From: Clostridia bacterium
GTDB lineage: Bacteria; Bacillota; Clostridia; Oscillospirales; SIG627
Assembly: GCA_017467865.1 (NCBI GenBank)
Contig: JAFUKG010000016.1
Span: 1-51,827, forward strand
Direction of reading: 5' to 3'
DNA length: 51,827 bases
Part shown: positions 8,089 through 16,910 of the stretch, in pieces
Layout: every line of letters begins with the position of its first letter
How positions within the stretch are numbered: position 1 is the stretch's first letter
Notes under the pieces: model-generated
What the model was told of the DNA's origin: nothing
The model's database searches: none
What the model saw: only the letters and a program-made list of their open reading frames with translations
Translations under genes and position numbers: made by a program

Positions 8089-9157
8089 ATTCGGAAATAA
8101 ACTCAAGGTTTCCATATTCGGTCAATCTCACGGTGAGGCAATAGGAGTTGTAATAAACGGGCTTCCCTCGGGTGAGAAAATTGACCTTGATAAGCTCCAA
8201 GGTTTTATGGAACGCAGACGAGGGGGAAAAAATCCCTATTCCACAAAAAGAAGCGAAGCCGACGTACCCAAAATTCTTTCCGGTGTAATCAACTCTCACA
8301 CCTGCGGAATGCCCTTTTCGGCAATAATTGAAAATGCTGATAAGCGTTCGGGGGATTACAGTGAAATTCTCGACAAGCCCCGTCCCGGACACGCGGATTA
8401 CACCGCCTTTGTAAAGTGGGAAGGAAACGCCGATATGCGCGGCGGCGGACATTTCTCGGGTAGACTTACCGCCCCCTTGTGCATAGCGGGAGGTATAGCA
8501 AAGCAGATACTTGAACGCCGGGGAATTTTCGTTGGTGCCCATCTCTATGAGGTTGCGGGAATATCAGATACCCCTTTTCCCGCTTATCCGGACAATGCTC
8601 TTTTTGAAGAAATAGCGCAAAAGGATTTTCCAGTTATCGACAATGATGCAGGGAAAAAGATGAAAGAAGCGATTGTTGACGCATCAAAGGAGCTTGACTC
8701 TGTTGGCGGTATTATAGAATGTGTGGCAACGGGTGTTCCAGCAGGGCTCGGAGAGCCTATGTTCGACGGAATGGAGAATAGGCTTGCAGCCGCTCTTTTC
8801 GGAATTCCTGCCGTTAAGGGTGTAGAATTCGGCTTGGGCTTTGCATCAGCAAGGCTGAAAGGTTCTGAAAACAATGACCCATATGAAATGCGTGACGGTA
8901 AAATCAGAACAGTTACCAATAATGCAGGTGGAATTCTTGGGGGGATAACAAACGGTGAGCCGCTCAGAATGAGGCTTGCTATCAAGCCAACCCCCTCTAT
9001 ATCTAAGGAGCAAAACACCGTAAGTCTTTCGGGTATGGAAAATACAAAGCTTGTAGTCAAGGGCAGACACGACCCATGTATTGCCGCAAGAGCGGTACCC
9101 GTGGTTGAAGCGGTAGCCGCCCTTGTTATACTTGACACACTTATTGAAGGGAAGTAA
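8078..9157 (+). CDS. aroC: chorismate synthase
   Basis: Last common step: 1,4-elimination of phosphate from EPSP to give chorismate, requiring reduced FMN. The 359-residue product has FGQSHGEAIGVVINGLPSG at the N-terminus, RRGGKNPYSTKRSEAD, RPGHADYTA and MRGGGHFSGRLTAP, all conserved FMN and substrate motifs. It overlaps the end of aroA by 11 nt; AGGAGG lies inside aroA. Confidence 0.96.
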   Translation: MSSEFGNKLKVSIFGQSHGEAIGVVINGLPSGEKIDLDKLQGFMERRRGGKNPYSTKRSEADVPKILSGVINSHTCGMPFSAIIENADKRSGDYSEILDKPRPGHADYTAFVKWEGNADMRGGGHFSGRLTAPLCIAGGIAKQILERRGIFVGAHLYEVAGISDTPFPAYPDNALFEEIAQKDFPVIDNDAGKKMKEAIVDASKELDSVGGIIECVATGVPAGLGEPMFDGMENRLAAALFGIPAVKGVEFGLGFASARLKGSENNDPYEMRDGKIRTVTNNAGGILGGITNGEPLRMRLAIKPTPSISKEQNTVSLSGMENTKLVVKGRHDPCIAARAVPVVEAVAALVILDTLIEGK

Positions 9158-9161
9158 TATA

Positions 9162-10298
9162 ATGGATTTAAAAGAAATAAGACAGAGGATAGACGAGGTT
9201 GATGACAAGATACTTGCCCTTTTCCTTGAAAGAATGGACTTATCACGAGGCGTAGTTGAATATAAAATGGAGCACGGACTCCCTATTGTAAACAAGGAAA
9301 GAGAAAGACAGATACTCAAAGAGGTTAAAGAAAAAGCGGGAGACCGCGAAGAATATGCGTATCAGCTTTTCTCCAAGCTTATGGAGCTTTCAAAAGCTTC
9401 ACAGCGGGAAATTATGAGCGGTAACACCAAGGTGAAGAGTGAAATTGAAGATGCACTTCTCCCTGCAGAAAACGTATTCCCAAAGACGGGAAGCGTTGCT
9501 TGCCAAGGTGTTGAGGGGGCTAACTCCCAGATTGCCGCAGATAAGCTTTTGCCAAGAGGAGACATTATGTACGTCAAAACCTTTGAGGCGGTATTTGATG
9601 CGGTTGAATCAGGATTCTGTGAATTTGGAGTTCTTCCTATTGAAAACAACACTCACGGCTCGGTGAGAAAGGTGTATGAGCTCTTGCAGAAAAAGGACTT
9701 CCACATAGTTCGCTCCACCTCTCTTAATATTCGCCATGAGCTTCTTGTAAAGCCCGGAACAAGGCTTTCGGATATCAAGGTTATTCGTTCTCACGAGCAA
9801 GCTATCGGTCAGTGCTCAAAATTTCTCGCCACCCTCCCCTCTTCTATTAAGATTGAGGCTTGTGCAAATACTGCAATGGCGGCGAAAGACGTATCCGAGT
9901 CAGACGGAAGTGTTGCGGCTATTGCAAGTCACGATTGCCGTGAGCTTTATGGGCTTGAAGTATTAAAGGACGACATTCAGGACAGCGACAACAACTACAC
10001 AAAATTCATACTTATTACAAAAAAGCTTTCAATATACGCAGGAGCAAACCGAATAAGCCTTATTCTCGCTTGTCCGAACAAGCCCGGCGCCCTCGGTGAT
10101 ATTCTTCAGATGTTCTCCTCTCACGGAGTGAATATGCTGAAGCTTGAAAGCTGTCCCGTAACGGGAAGAAATTTTGAGTTTATATTCTATATTGAGCTTG
10201 ATGCGTCGGTGCGTGACAGCGGTGTCATACCGATGCTCGAGGAGCTGGAGCGTGAATGCGACAGTTTCACATTCCTCGGAAACTATCCCGTAGTATGA
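9162..10298 (+). CDS. pheA: bifunctional chorismate mutase / prephenate dehydratase
   Basis: Makes phenylpyruvate from chorismate in two steps. Order in the 378-residue protein: AroQ-type chorismate mutase (about 1-88, DLKEIRQRIDEVDDKIL and NKERERQIL), prephenate dehydratase (about 105-288, with NNYTKFILI), and a C-terminal ACT domain (about 297-378). The ACT Phe-binding motifs are altered: GALG at 309-312 instead of GALV, and ESCP at 329-332 instead of ESRP. The frame is open 13 codons upstream, inside aroC, but family homology starts at the ATG at 9162, 4 nt after the aroC stop, with GAAGGGAAG as a ribosome site. Confidence 0.95.
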   Translation: MDLKEIRQRIDEVDDKILALFLERMDLSRGVVEYKMEHGLPIVNKERERQILKEVKEKAGDREEYAYQLFSKLMELSKASQREIMSGNTKVKSEIEDALLPAENVFPKTGSVACQGVEGANSQIAADKLLPRGDIMYVKTFEAVFDAVESGFCEFGVLPIENNTHGSVRKVYELLQKKDFHIVRSTSLNIRHELLVKPGTRLSDIKVIRSHEQAIGQCSKFLATLPSSIKIEACANTAMAAKDVSESDGSVAAIASHDCRELYGLEVLKDDIQDSDNNYTKFILITKKLSIYAGANRISLILACPNKPGALGDILQMFSSHGVNMLKLESCPVTGRNFEFIFYIELDASVRDSGVIPMLEELERECDSFTFLGNYPVV

Positions 10299-11536
10299 GT
10301 GCTTTTTTCGGACTTATAGGCAGGCATCTGTCTCACAGTTATTCTAAAATGATACATAGTGAGATGGGATGCCGTGACTACTGCCACAAGGAGCTTGAGC
10401 CCGAAGAATTGGAGGGTTTCTTAAAGGGACACGTTTTTGGGGGATTGAATGTGACTATTCCTTATAAAAAAGACGTTATGCCCTTTTGTGAAAAGCTCAC
10501 CGACGAGGCGAAGGGTGTGGGTTGTGTCAACACGATTGTAACTGACAAAGACGGTCTTCTTTCGGGTCACAATACCGACGTTGACGGATTCCTTTGGATG
10601 GCGAAAAACGCAAAGGTTGAATTAAAGGACAAAAAGGTTATCATTCTCGGCTCGGGTGGTGCTCAGCTTGCCGTAAGACACGCTTTGAAAAAGGCGGAAG
10701 CAAAAGAGGTAATAACCGTGTCGCGGAGCGGAGAAAATAACTACGAAAACCTTTCCCGTCACTATGACGCTGACGTTATAGTTAACGCCACACCCGTTGG
10801 AATGTATCCTCACTCAGATGAGAGTCCTATTGACCTCTCCCCTTTTAAAAACTGCTCGGGTGTGCTTGACCTCATCTATAATCCCTTCCGCACCAATCTT
10901 TTAGTGCAGGCTGAAGAACTGAGCATTCCCTCCGCTAACGGTCTTTCCATGCTTGTGGCGCAAGCTCTTTACGCCGAAGAATTCTTCAAAGGCAAAAAGC
11001 TTGATGAAAAAGAAATCCCCAGAATAATGAAGATAATATCAAATAGCACTCGTAATATAGTGCTTGTGGGAATGCCGGGCTCGGGAAAATCAACTGCGGG
11101 AAAGTTACTCGCAGAATTATCGGGCAAAGAGCTTATCGACACCGACGAGGAAATAGTTAAGGATGCAGAAATGACCATACCCGAAATCTTTGAAAAGGGC
11201 GGCGAGACTCTTTTCAGAAAGCTTGAAAACGAGGCGGTAATAAAAGCGTCTGCGGGATTTGGTAAAATAATTGTAACGGGCGGCGGTGCGGTGAAAACTG
11301 ATGCTAACTTCCTACCCTTGAAACGCACCTCGAGAGTATATCATCTTGAACGTGCCGTCTCCTCTCTTCCACGAGACGGCAGACCGTTATCAAAGAATGC
11401 TGACCTTGAAAAAATGTATATTGAGAGACTTCCTTTATATACACGTTTCAGAGATGAAATAATAAACGTTCAGCTCAATGCCCGTGATACGGCTGAGCTC
11501 ATATGGAGGGATTTTTGTGAAAATTCTTGTAATTAA
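10295..11536 (+). CDS. aroE-aroK: fused shikimate dehydrogenase - shikimate kinase
   Basis: One 413-residue polypeptide carries two pathway enzymes. Residues 1 to about 245 are AroE: NVTIPYKK (catalytic Lys58), HNTDVDGF (Asp95), the NADP fingerprint LGSGGAQLAV (118-127) and NATPVGMYP. Residues about 253-413 are AroK: P-loop GMPGSGKST (259-267), IDTDEEI, FRKLENEAV and TGGGAV. There is no stop or frameshift between them. It overlaps pheA by 4 nt (ATGA). AroE-AroK fusions are known in some Firmicutes, but separate genes are the rule. Confidence 0.94.
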   Translation: MSAFFGLIGRHLSHSYSKMIHSEMGCRDYCHKELEPEELEGFLKGHVFGGLNVTIPYKKDVMPFCEKLTDEAKGVGCVNTIVTDKDGLLSGHNTDVDGFLWMAKNAKVELKDKKVIILGSGGAQLAVRHALKKAEAKEVITVSRSGENNYENLSRHYDADVIVNATPVGMYPHSDESPIDLSPFKNCSGVLDLIYNPFRTNLLVQAEELSIPSANGLSMLVAQALYAEEFFKGKKLDEKEIPRIMKIISNSTRNIVLVGMPGSGKSTAGKLLAELSGKELIDTDEEIVKDAEMTIPEIFEKGGETLFRKLENEAVIKASAGFGKIIVTGGGAVKTDANFLPLKRTSRVYHLERAVSSLPRDGRPLSKNADLEKMYIERLPLYTRFRDEIINVQLNARDTAELIWRDFCENSCN

Positions 11537-11939
11537 CGGACCTAACATTAATATGCTTGGTATCCGTGAGCCCGAAATTTACGGCAAGGCAACCTACTCA
11601 GACCTTGTTGAAATGATAAAGGGAAAGGCAGAAAAAGAAGGATTTGACGTTGACTTTTTCCAGTCCAATCACGAAGGGGACATAGTTGACACCATTCAGG
11701 GAGCATATGGGAAATATGACGGAATTGTAATAAATCCCGCCGCATATACTCACACCAGTGTTGCTATTCTTGACGCTGTCAAAGCGGTAGGTATACCTAC
11801 CGTTGAAGTGCATATATCCGACCCCGACACCCGTGATGAATTCAGAAAAATATCCTTCGTTAGACAGGCGTGTGTTGCCACGATTAAGGGCAAAGGATTT
11901 GACGGATATCTTGAAGCAATAGATTTACTTAAAAAATAA
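11517..11939 (+). CDS. aroQ: 3-dehydroquinate dehydratase, type II
   Basis: Dehydrates 3-dehydroquinate to 3-dehydroshikimate. The 140-residue length and the motifs NGPNINMLGIREPEIYG (with the catalytic Tyr), FQSNHEGDIVD, INPAAYTHTSVAI (catalytic His) and VEVHISD define the type II enzyme. The start is GTG at 11517, the normal family N-terminus (VKILVINGPN), with GGAGGG 6 nt upstream. It overlaps the end of aroE-aroK by 20 nt. It closes the operon, so all seven common-pathway activities plus the Phe and Tyr branches are present in order on one transcript. Confidence 0.95.
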   Translation: MKILVINGPNINMLGIREPEIYGKATYSDLVEMIKGKAEKEGFDVDFFQSNHEGDIVDTIQGAYGKYDGIVINPAAYTHTSVAILDAVKAVGIPTVEVHISDPDTRDEFRKISFVRQACVATIKGKGFDGYLEAIDLLKK

Positions 11940-11940
11940 A

Positions 11941-11972
11941 AAATACTGTCGCTTTAGCGACAGTATTTTTTT
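11941..11972. terminator. bidirectional terminator between aroQ and PQ-loop gene
   Basis: AAATACTGTCGC pairs perfectly with GCGACAGTATTT around a TTTA loop, flanked by A and T runs on each side. It serves the aromatic operon (+) and the converging PQ-loop gene (-). Confidence 0.9.
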
Positions 11973-12267
11973 ACTTTTCATTCATTTTATCGAGTTTTTT
12001 GTTTCGGATATACACAAGGATATCCGCACCGACCATTATAAAGTTGAGAACGTAGAAAAAGAGCACGTACCATTTCTCGGCAAACTGTGCCATATAGACG
12101 GGATTTATAAGCTTTGACGAAATGCCTGCTACGTAGCCGAAGAAGATAAGTAAAAGAAAGGCAAGGCTTTTTCCCTTCGTCGTTCTTGCTTTATAAGACT
12201 TAATAACGTTAAGGGGCCAGGAAGCACCGAAGCTTACTATCATAGTTATTTCCAAAAGTTCTGACAT
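11971..12267 (-). CDS. small PQ-loop/SemiSWEET-like membrane protein
   Basis: A 98-residue protein with three predicted membrane segments. The N-terminal SWPLNVIKSYKARTTKGKSL fits the PQ-loop pattern seen in SemiSWEET sugar carriers and related small transporters, where the loop proline lies in the substrate path. A sugar substrate is plausible but not shown. The frame runs four codons upstream from a TTG, but GGAGG at 12273-12278 lies inside that extension, so the ATG at 12267 is the start. Promoter: TGTAAA-side box at 12321-12326 and TATAAT at 12297-12302 (minus strand). Confidence 0.65.
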   Translation of the reverse strand: MSELLEITMIVSFGASWPLNVIKSYKARTTKGKSLAFLLLIFFGYVAGISSKLINPVYMAQFAEKWYVLFFYVLNFIMVGADILVYIRNKKLDKMNEK

Positions 12268-12296
12268 AATATCCTCCAAAACACAAATTTTGATAT

Positions 12297-12326
12297 ATTA
12301 TAGCATATTTACTACTCTTTTGTAAA
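12297..12326 (-). promoter_or_regulatory. promoter of the PQ-loop gene
   Basis: On the minus strand TTTACA (12321-12326) and TATAAT (12297-12302) are 18 nt apart. It lies just downstream of the APH-kinase terminator. Confidence 0.55.
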
Positions 12327-12328
12327 GT

Positions 12329-12357
12329 AAAAACGGCGATTACTCGCCGTTTTTTTG
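12329..12357 (-). terminator. terminator of the adhE-kinase unit
   Basis: AAACGGCGA (12331-12339) pairs with TCGCCGTTT (12344-12352) around a 4-nt loop, with T-rich flanks in both directions. On the minus strand it follows the APH-kinase stop immediately. Confidence 0.85.
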
Positions 12358-12360
12358 CTT

Positions 12361-13110
12361 TTATTCAAAATCTACTACGTTTGCCCATGAAAGGAGAAAT
12401 TCTCTTTCGTGCTCCTTGCCTTTAACTGACTGAGATGCGGCAACGATAGGCATCCATTTCTGAACGTACTGTCTTGCAGTATCGCTCTTTTTGCAGAAAA
12501 GGTTAAGGTATTTTTCAGCAAGCTCCTTTTCGCCCTTGAGACAGAAAAGAAGATAGGTTCTTGCAACGTCTGCCGAAGCGTTGCCTTGTGTTGCGTGTGC
12601 CCAGTCTATAACAAAGGGAGTTCCGTCATCTCTTATTATGATATTGGAAGCGTTAAAGTCGCCGTGACATACTTTCGTATGCTTGGGAAGTCCTTCAAGG
12701 CGGGTATGAAGCTCATAGCGAGTGGTAGCGTCAAGAGTTGTTTCGGAAATCTTGCGCATCATCTTATCTTTAAGCTTATTGAGAAGAGGTGCACGTTTGG
12801 AGTGTATCTCCATCTGAAGGTCAACGAAAAGGTCGAGATATTCTTCAAACTTCTCAGGGCTTTCCATGGTGAGCTGTGCAAGAGTCTTACCTTCGATATA
12901 CTCGGTTACAATAGCCCATTTCCCGTCGATTTTCGTAACCTCGAGAACCTTGGGTACATTGAGACCCGTCTCTTCAACTCTTGCCTGATTAAGAGCTTCG
13001 TTGAGAACGTCCGCCTTTGAATAGCTTTCATTAAAAACCTTTATGGTTTTATCTCCATCGCGGTAAATAACCTTTTCTGAGCGCTTTGCTATTATATTAT
13101 CAAGTTTCAT
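12361..13110 (-). CDS. aminoglycoside phosphotransferase (APH) family kinase
   Basis: A 249-residue protein kinase-like fold enzyme of the APH/choline kinase superfamily. Visible motifs: the catalytic loop CHGDFNASNII (HxDxxxxN) and the metal-binding VIDWAHA. The N-lobe is short with Lys in TIKVF. Family members phosphorylate small molecules such as choline, sugars or antibiotics; the substrate cannot be told here, and resistance should not be assumed. It begins 12 nt after adhE on the same strand, with AGGAGG 7 nt before the ATG, so it is almost certainly cotranscribed with adhE and under the same Rex operator. Confidence 0.8.
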   Translation of the reverse strand: MKLDNIIAKRSEKVIYRDGDKTIKVFNESYSKADVLNEALNQARVEETGLNVPKVLEVTKIDGKWAIVTEYIEGKTLAQLTMESPEKFEEYLDLFVDLQMEIHSKRAPLLNKLKDKMMRKISETTLDATTRYELHTRLEGLPKHTKVCHGDFNASNIIIRDDGTPFVIDWAHATQGNASADVARTYLLFCLKGEKELAEKYLNLFCKKSDTARQYVQKWMPIVAASQSVKGKEHEREFLLSWANVVDFE

Positions 13111-13122
13111 AGACTTTCCTCC

Positions 13123-15744
13123 TTATATCTTGTCGTGTGTTCCATAATAAGCGTTGAGGTACATTGCCTTGATTTCACTCATTAAGGGGTAACGGGGGTT
13201 GGCGCCTGTGCACTGGTCGTCAAATGCCTGCTCTACCATATCGTCAAGGCGGTCAAGGAATTCCTTTTCGTCAATGCCGTAGTCCTTGATAGTCTTCTTT
13301 ATTCCAACTCTTTCTTTTAGGTCATTTATTGCCTTGATAAGTCTTTCCAGCTTATCCTCGTCTGTCTTTCCTCCAAGTCCGAGAGAGTCTGCCACCTCAG
13401 CATAGCGTTCAAGGGTATGAGGGTGGTCATACTGAGAGAAGGTTCCCATCTTAGCAGGTGTATTATCAGCGTTGAAGCGGAGTACTTCTTCAATCATAAG
13501 GGCATTTGCAACGCCGTGAGGAAGATGATAGAAGGCGCCGAGCTTATGAGCCATAGAATGACATACGCCAAGGAATGCATTTGCAAAGGACATACCTGCC
13601 ATTGTTGCGGCATTTGCCATCTTTTCACGGGCGAGAACGTCGGTCTGTCCATTGTCGTATGCACGGGGAAGATATTCAAATACCATTTTAAGGCTTCTGA
13701 GGGCAAGGGAGTCTGTATAATCGGTTGCAAGCATAGATGCGTAAGCTTCGAGGGCATGTGTAACGGCGTCTATACCCGATGCGGCAGTAAGTCCGCGGGG
13801 AGCAGACATATGAAGGTCAGCGTCAACGATAGCCATATCGGGAAGAAGCTCGTAATCTGCAAGAGGATACTTCACGCCAGTTTTTTCATCGGTGATAACT
13901 GCGAAGGGGGTTACCTCGGAGCCGGTGCCTGCAGAGGTGGGAATAGCAATAAAGTAAGCCTTTTCACCCATCTTGGGGAAAGTATATACACGCTTACGGA
14001 TATCAATAAAGCGCATTGCCATATCCATAAAATCTGCCTCGGGATGCTCGTACATAACCCACATTATTTTCGCCGCGTCCATTGCAGAGCCGCCACCCAA
14101 CGCTATAATCGTATCGGGCTCGAAGGCTCTCATCTGAGCCGCGCCCTCGGTTGCATTTGCGAGAGTGGGGTCTGGCTGAACGTTGTAGAAGGTTGTGTGC
14201 TTGATTCCCATTTCGTCAAGCTTATCTGTTATGCACTTTGTAAAGCCGTTCTGATAAAGGAAAGAGTCGGTTACGATAAACGCCTTCTTTTTACCCATTA
14301 CGTTTTTAAGCTCATCAAGGGCAACGGGGAGACACCCCTTCTTTATATAAACCTTTTCGGGTGCTCTGAACCAAAGCATATTTTCTCTCCTCTCGGCAAC
14401 TGTTTTTATATTGATAAGATGCTTTACACCTACGTTTTCACAAACGCTGTTTCCTCCCCAAGAGCCGCAACCAAGGGTGAGAGAAGGAGCAAGCTTAAAG
14501 TTGTAGAGGTCTCCGATACCGCCGTGTGCCGATGGAGTATTGACAACTATACGGCAGGTCTTCATTCTGTTTTCAAATACAGAGAGTCTTTCGCTTTCTG
14601 TCTGCGTATTGACGTAAATGGAAGAGGTATGTCCAAAGCCTCCGTCATGAACAAGGCGCTCTGCCTTGTCAAGGGCTTCTTCAAAGGTATTTGCCTTATA
14701 CATAGCAAGCACGGGAGAAAGCTTTTCATGGGCAAACTCCTCGGAAAGCTCAACGCTTTCAACCTCTCCGATAAGTATCTTTGTGCTCTCGGGAACGTCA
14801 ACGCCCGAAAGAGAAGCTATCTTGTGAGCAGACTGACCTACTATCTTGGCGTTGAGTGCGCCGTTTATGATAATAGTTTTACGCACCTTGTCAAGCTCTT
14901 CGCCCTTAAGGAAATAGCATCCTCTGTCAAGGAATTCCTTTTTAACCTTAGCATAAAGCTTTGAAGGAACGATAACCGACTGCTCGGAAGCGCATATCAT
15001 ACCGTTGTCAAAGGTCTTTGAATGTATAATAGAGCTTACTGCAAGTACGATATCTGCAGATTCGTCGATAATAGCGGGAGTGTTACCTGCCCCCACACCG
15101 AGAGCGGGCTTACCGCTGGAGTAAGCGGCTTTTACCATTCCAGGACCGCCTGTTGCAAGAATTATATCCGCTTCCTTCATTACAAGATTTGTAAGGTCAA
15201 GTGCGGGTACGTCAATCCAATCTATTATTCCTTCGGGAGCGCCAGCCGCCACTGCCGCTTCAAGCACAAGCTTTGCCGCCGCAATAGTAGAGTTCTTGGC
15301 TCTGGGGTGAGGGCTTATGATTATGGCGTTTCTTGTTTTAAGACAAATAAGGGTCTTAAAAATCGCAGTTGAGGTGGGGTTTGTTGTAGGGATAACTGCG
15401 GCAACAACGCCGATAGGCTCTGCTATCTTCTTTGTGCCGAAAGCCTTATCCTCTTCAAGAACTCCGCAGGTTTTAGTGTCCTTGTACTGATTGTAAATAT
15501 ACTCGGATGCATAATGGTTTTTTATGACCTTATCCTCTACAATTCCCATGCCCGTTTCTTCAACAGCCATTTTGGCAAGAGGTATTCTTGCCTTATTTGC
15601 GGCAGTTGCTGCGGCAAGAAAAATCTTATCTACCTGCTCCTGCGAATAGGTTGCAAATTCCTTTTGAGCCTTTTTAAGACGTGCGATTGCATTTTCAAGC
15701 TTTTCTACACTGTCAATTATCTCACGTGTGTATTCTTTAGTCAT
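13123..15744 (-). CDS. adhE: bifunctional acetaldehyde-CoA / alcohol dehydrogenase
   Basis: AdhE reduces acetyl-CoA to acetaldehyde and then ethanol, reoxidising NADH in fermentation; in many species it forms long spirosomes. The 873-residue protein has the N-terminal aldehyde dehydrogenase half (about 1-440, with catalytic Cys in [11 protein letters not shown]) and a C-terminal iron-dependent alcohol dehydrogenase half (about 455-873, with [10 protein letters not shown] for NAD binding and the iron-ligand region [10 protein letters not shown]). AAGGAG lies 9 nt before the ATG. The promoter contains a Rex operator, so expression should follow the NADH/NAD+ ratio. Confidence 0.97.
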   Translation of the reverse strand: MTKEYTREIIDSVEKLENAIARLKKAQKEFATYSQEQVDKIFLAAATAANKARIPLAKMAVEETGMGIVEDKVIKNHYASEYIYNQYKDTKTCGVLEEDKAFGTKKIAEPIGVVAAVIPTTNPTSTAIFKTLICLKTRNAIIISPHPRAKNSTIAAAKLVLEAAVAAGAPEGIIDWIDVPALDLTNLVMKEADIILATGGPGMVKAAYSSGKPALGVGAGNTPAIIDESADIVLAVSSIIHSKTFDNGMICASEQSVIVPSKLYAKVKKEFLDRGCYFLKGEELDKVRKTIIINGALNAKIVGQSAHKIASLSGVDVPESTKILIGEVESVELSEEFAHEKLSPVLAMYKANTFEEALDKAERLVHDGGFGHTSSIYVNTQTESERLSVFENRMKTCRIVVNTPSAHGGIGDLYNFKLAPSLTLGCGSWGGNSVCENVGVKHLINIKTVAERRENMLWFRAPEKVYIKKGCLPVALDELKNVMGKKKAFIVTDSFLYQNGFTKCITDKLDEMGIKHTTFYNVQPDPTLANATEGAAQMRAFEPDTIIALGGGSAMDAAKIMWVMYEHPEADFMDMAMRFIDIRKRVYTFPKMGEKAYFIAIPTSAGTGSEVTPFAVITDEKTGVKYPLADYELLPDMAIVDADLHMSAPRGLTAASGIDAVTHALEAYASMLATDYTDSLALRSLKMVFEYLPRAYDNGQTDVLAREKMANAATMAGMSFANAFLGVCHSMAHKLGAFYHLPHGVANALMIEEVLRFNADNTPAKMGTFSQYDHPHTLERYAEVADSLGLGGKTDEDKLERLIKAINDLKERVGIKKTIKDYGIDEKEFLDRLDDMVEQAFDDQCTGANPRYPLMSEIKAMYLNAYYGTHDKI

Positions 15745-15789
15745 TGCGCTTTTCTCCTTGTCAAAACATTGTCAAAATCTTATCAAAAG

Positions 15790-15817
15790 ATTATATTGTT
15801 AATATTTTAACAGACAA
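15790..15817 (-). promoter_or_regulatory. adhE promoter
   Basis: On the minus strand TTGTCT (15812-15817) and TATAAT (15790-15795) are separated by 16 nt. The entire spacer is occupied by the Rex-type operator. Confidence 0.75.
15796..15813. promoter_or_regulatory. Rex operator of adhE
   Basis: TTGTTAATATTTTAACAG matches the Rex consensus TTGTTAANNNNTTAACAA at all specified positions but the last. It sits between the -35 and -10 boxes, where bound Rex would exclude RNA polymerase. Rex releases DNA when NADH rises. No rex gene is in the window. Confidence 0.85.
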
Positions 15818-15838
15818 ATATCATTTTGGGAAGACAGA

Positions 15839-15880
15839 AAAAAAGATATACCATTATAACAAATTTGGTATATCTTTTTT
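15839..15880 (-). terminator. terminator of the lysR gene
   Basis: AAAAAAGATATACCA (15839-15853) pairs perfectly with TGGTATATCTTTTTT (15866-15880), a 15-bp stem with a 12-nt loop. It separates lysR from adhE. Confidence 0.85.
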
Positions 15881-15905
15881 CGTAAATACATAACTAAAGT
15901 ATGAA

Positions 15906-16823
15906 CTATTTCAAATTTTCTTGTACCTTTTGCACAAATTTTTTATCGTAATGGTTTAACTTATAGGAACGTCTGTATATAAGAATATCACAGTAGGAAT
16001 TGTTGGGAATATCGCAATAGCGCTCAATGAGATGGTTTTTTTCAATATGTGCATTGGAAACGGGAGAGGTAAACATATAGGTTTCGGGGCAGGAACGCAA
16101 AATTCTCGTTCTGGTATCTCTGTCAAAGACGGCAATCGTTTTTCTTTTTGCATCAAATTCGAGAGTTCTTCTTACTTCTGCTATAGGAAGATAAGGAACG
16201 ATATAGTCACCCTCTATTATCTCGCAAAGATTTTCAAGACTTTGAGAGGTAATAGTTTTGAGATTTGCGATAGGACTGTTTTGTGAAGTAAGAAGAATAA
16301 AGGGTGCGCTGTGTATAACCTCGTAGACAAGCCCTCTGTCCTCTATTTCTCTCAAAAAGTAGTTCTCGTGCTCTGTGCGATAACGGATGAAGGCGATATC
16401 GTTTACTCTGTCGCAAACGTTCTTTATCGCCCTAACAGCATTTGTTTCGCGGTAGGTCAAGTTCATATTCAAATCAAAGTCAATATCCTCAAGGAATGCG
16501 TCAAAGGCATAAGAATAGCATCCAGCACGGGGTACAGACACGAGAAAGTCCTGCTTACCCAAAACAGTGGGCTTCAACCCCATTTCCATTTCCTCGAGTT
16601 TAGAAAGGACTGACCTTGCACCGCTTAAGAAGTCGGCTCCCTTTTCGGTGGGAATAACTCCTTTCGCAGTTCTGTTAAACAGTGCCGCTCCTACACTATC
16701 CTCAAGCTCCTTGAGGGCTCGGCTGAGCTGAGGCTGGGTCATATACAAGTTTTTCGCCGCCTTTGAAATGGAGCCTGTGCTCTCTATTTCAAGGGCATAT
16801 TTCAAGTGAATAAGATTATACAA
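15906..16823 (-). CDS. LysR family transcriptional regulator
   Basis: A 305-residue regulator with an N-terminal winged helix (TGSISKAAKNLYMTQPQLSRALKELEDSVGAALFNRT, about residues 13-50) and a C-terminal periplasmic-binding-type effector domain. The frame continues upstream, but AAGGAG (16831-16836) lies 7 nt before the TTG codon at 16823, and the protein then starts MYNLIHLKYALEIE, normal for the family; I take TTG as the start. It lies between the TRAP transporter genes and adhE, on the same strand as both but with its own promoter and terminator. The likeliest target is the TRAP transporter next to it. Confidence 0.9.
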   Translation of the reverse strand: MYNLIHLKYALEIESTGSISKAAKNLYMTQPQLSRALKELEDSVGAALFNRTAKGVIPTEKGADFLSGARSVLSKLEEMEMGLKPTVLGKQDFLVSVPRAGCYSYAFDAFLEDIDFDLNMNLTYRETNAVRAIKNVCDRVNDIAFIRYRTEHENYFLREIEDRGLVYEVIHSAPFILLTSQNSPIANLKTITSQSLENLCEIIEGDYIVPYLPIAEVRRTLEFDAKRKTIAVFDRDTRTRILRSCPETYMFTSPVSNAHIEKNHLIERYCDIPNNSYCDILIYRRSYKLNHYDKKFVQKVQENLK

Positions 16824-16854
16824 TACTGTTCTCCTTAATTTATATATCAAATTT

Positions 16855-16883
16855 ATTATAACATAATAAAAACAAAAAGACAA
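16855..16883 (-). promoter_or_regulatory. lysR promoter
   Basis: On the minus strand TTGTCT (16878-16883) and TATAAT (16855-16860) are 17 nt apart. The -35 box lies inside the TRAP permease terminator, so read-through and initiation share the same DNA. Confidence 0.7.
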
Positions 16884-16907
16884 TCCTTTGCGGACTGTCT
16901 TTTTTTC
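16874..16907 (-). terminator. terminator of the TRAP transporter
   Basis: AAAAAGACA pairs with TGTCTTTTT, with an inner TCC/GGA pairing and one mismatch. It follows the permease stop directly on the minus strand. Confidence 0.75.
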
Positions 16908-16910
16908 GAC

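Noticed and set aside
12361..13110. Aminoglycoside resistance gene
   Set aside because: Only the broad APH kinase motifs are present, and it is cotranscribed with adhE; a metabolic kinase is more likely.
13417..14964. A 515-codon plus-strand frame opposite adhE
   Set aside because: It is an antisense shadow of the strongly conserved adhE gene; the product is Cys/His/Gly-rich low-plausibility sequence with no ribosome site.
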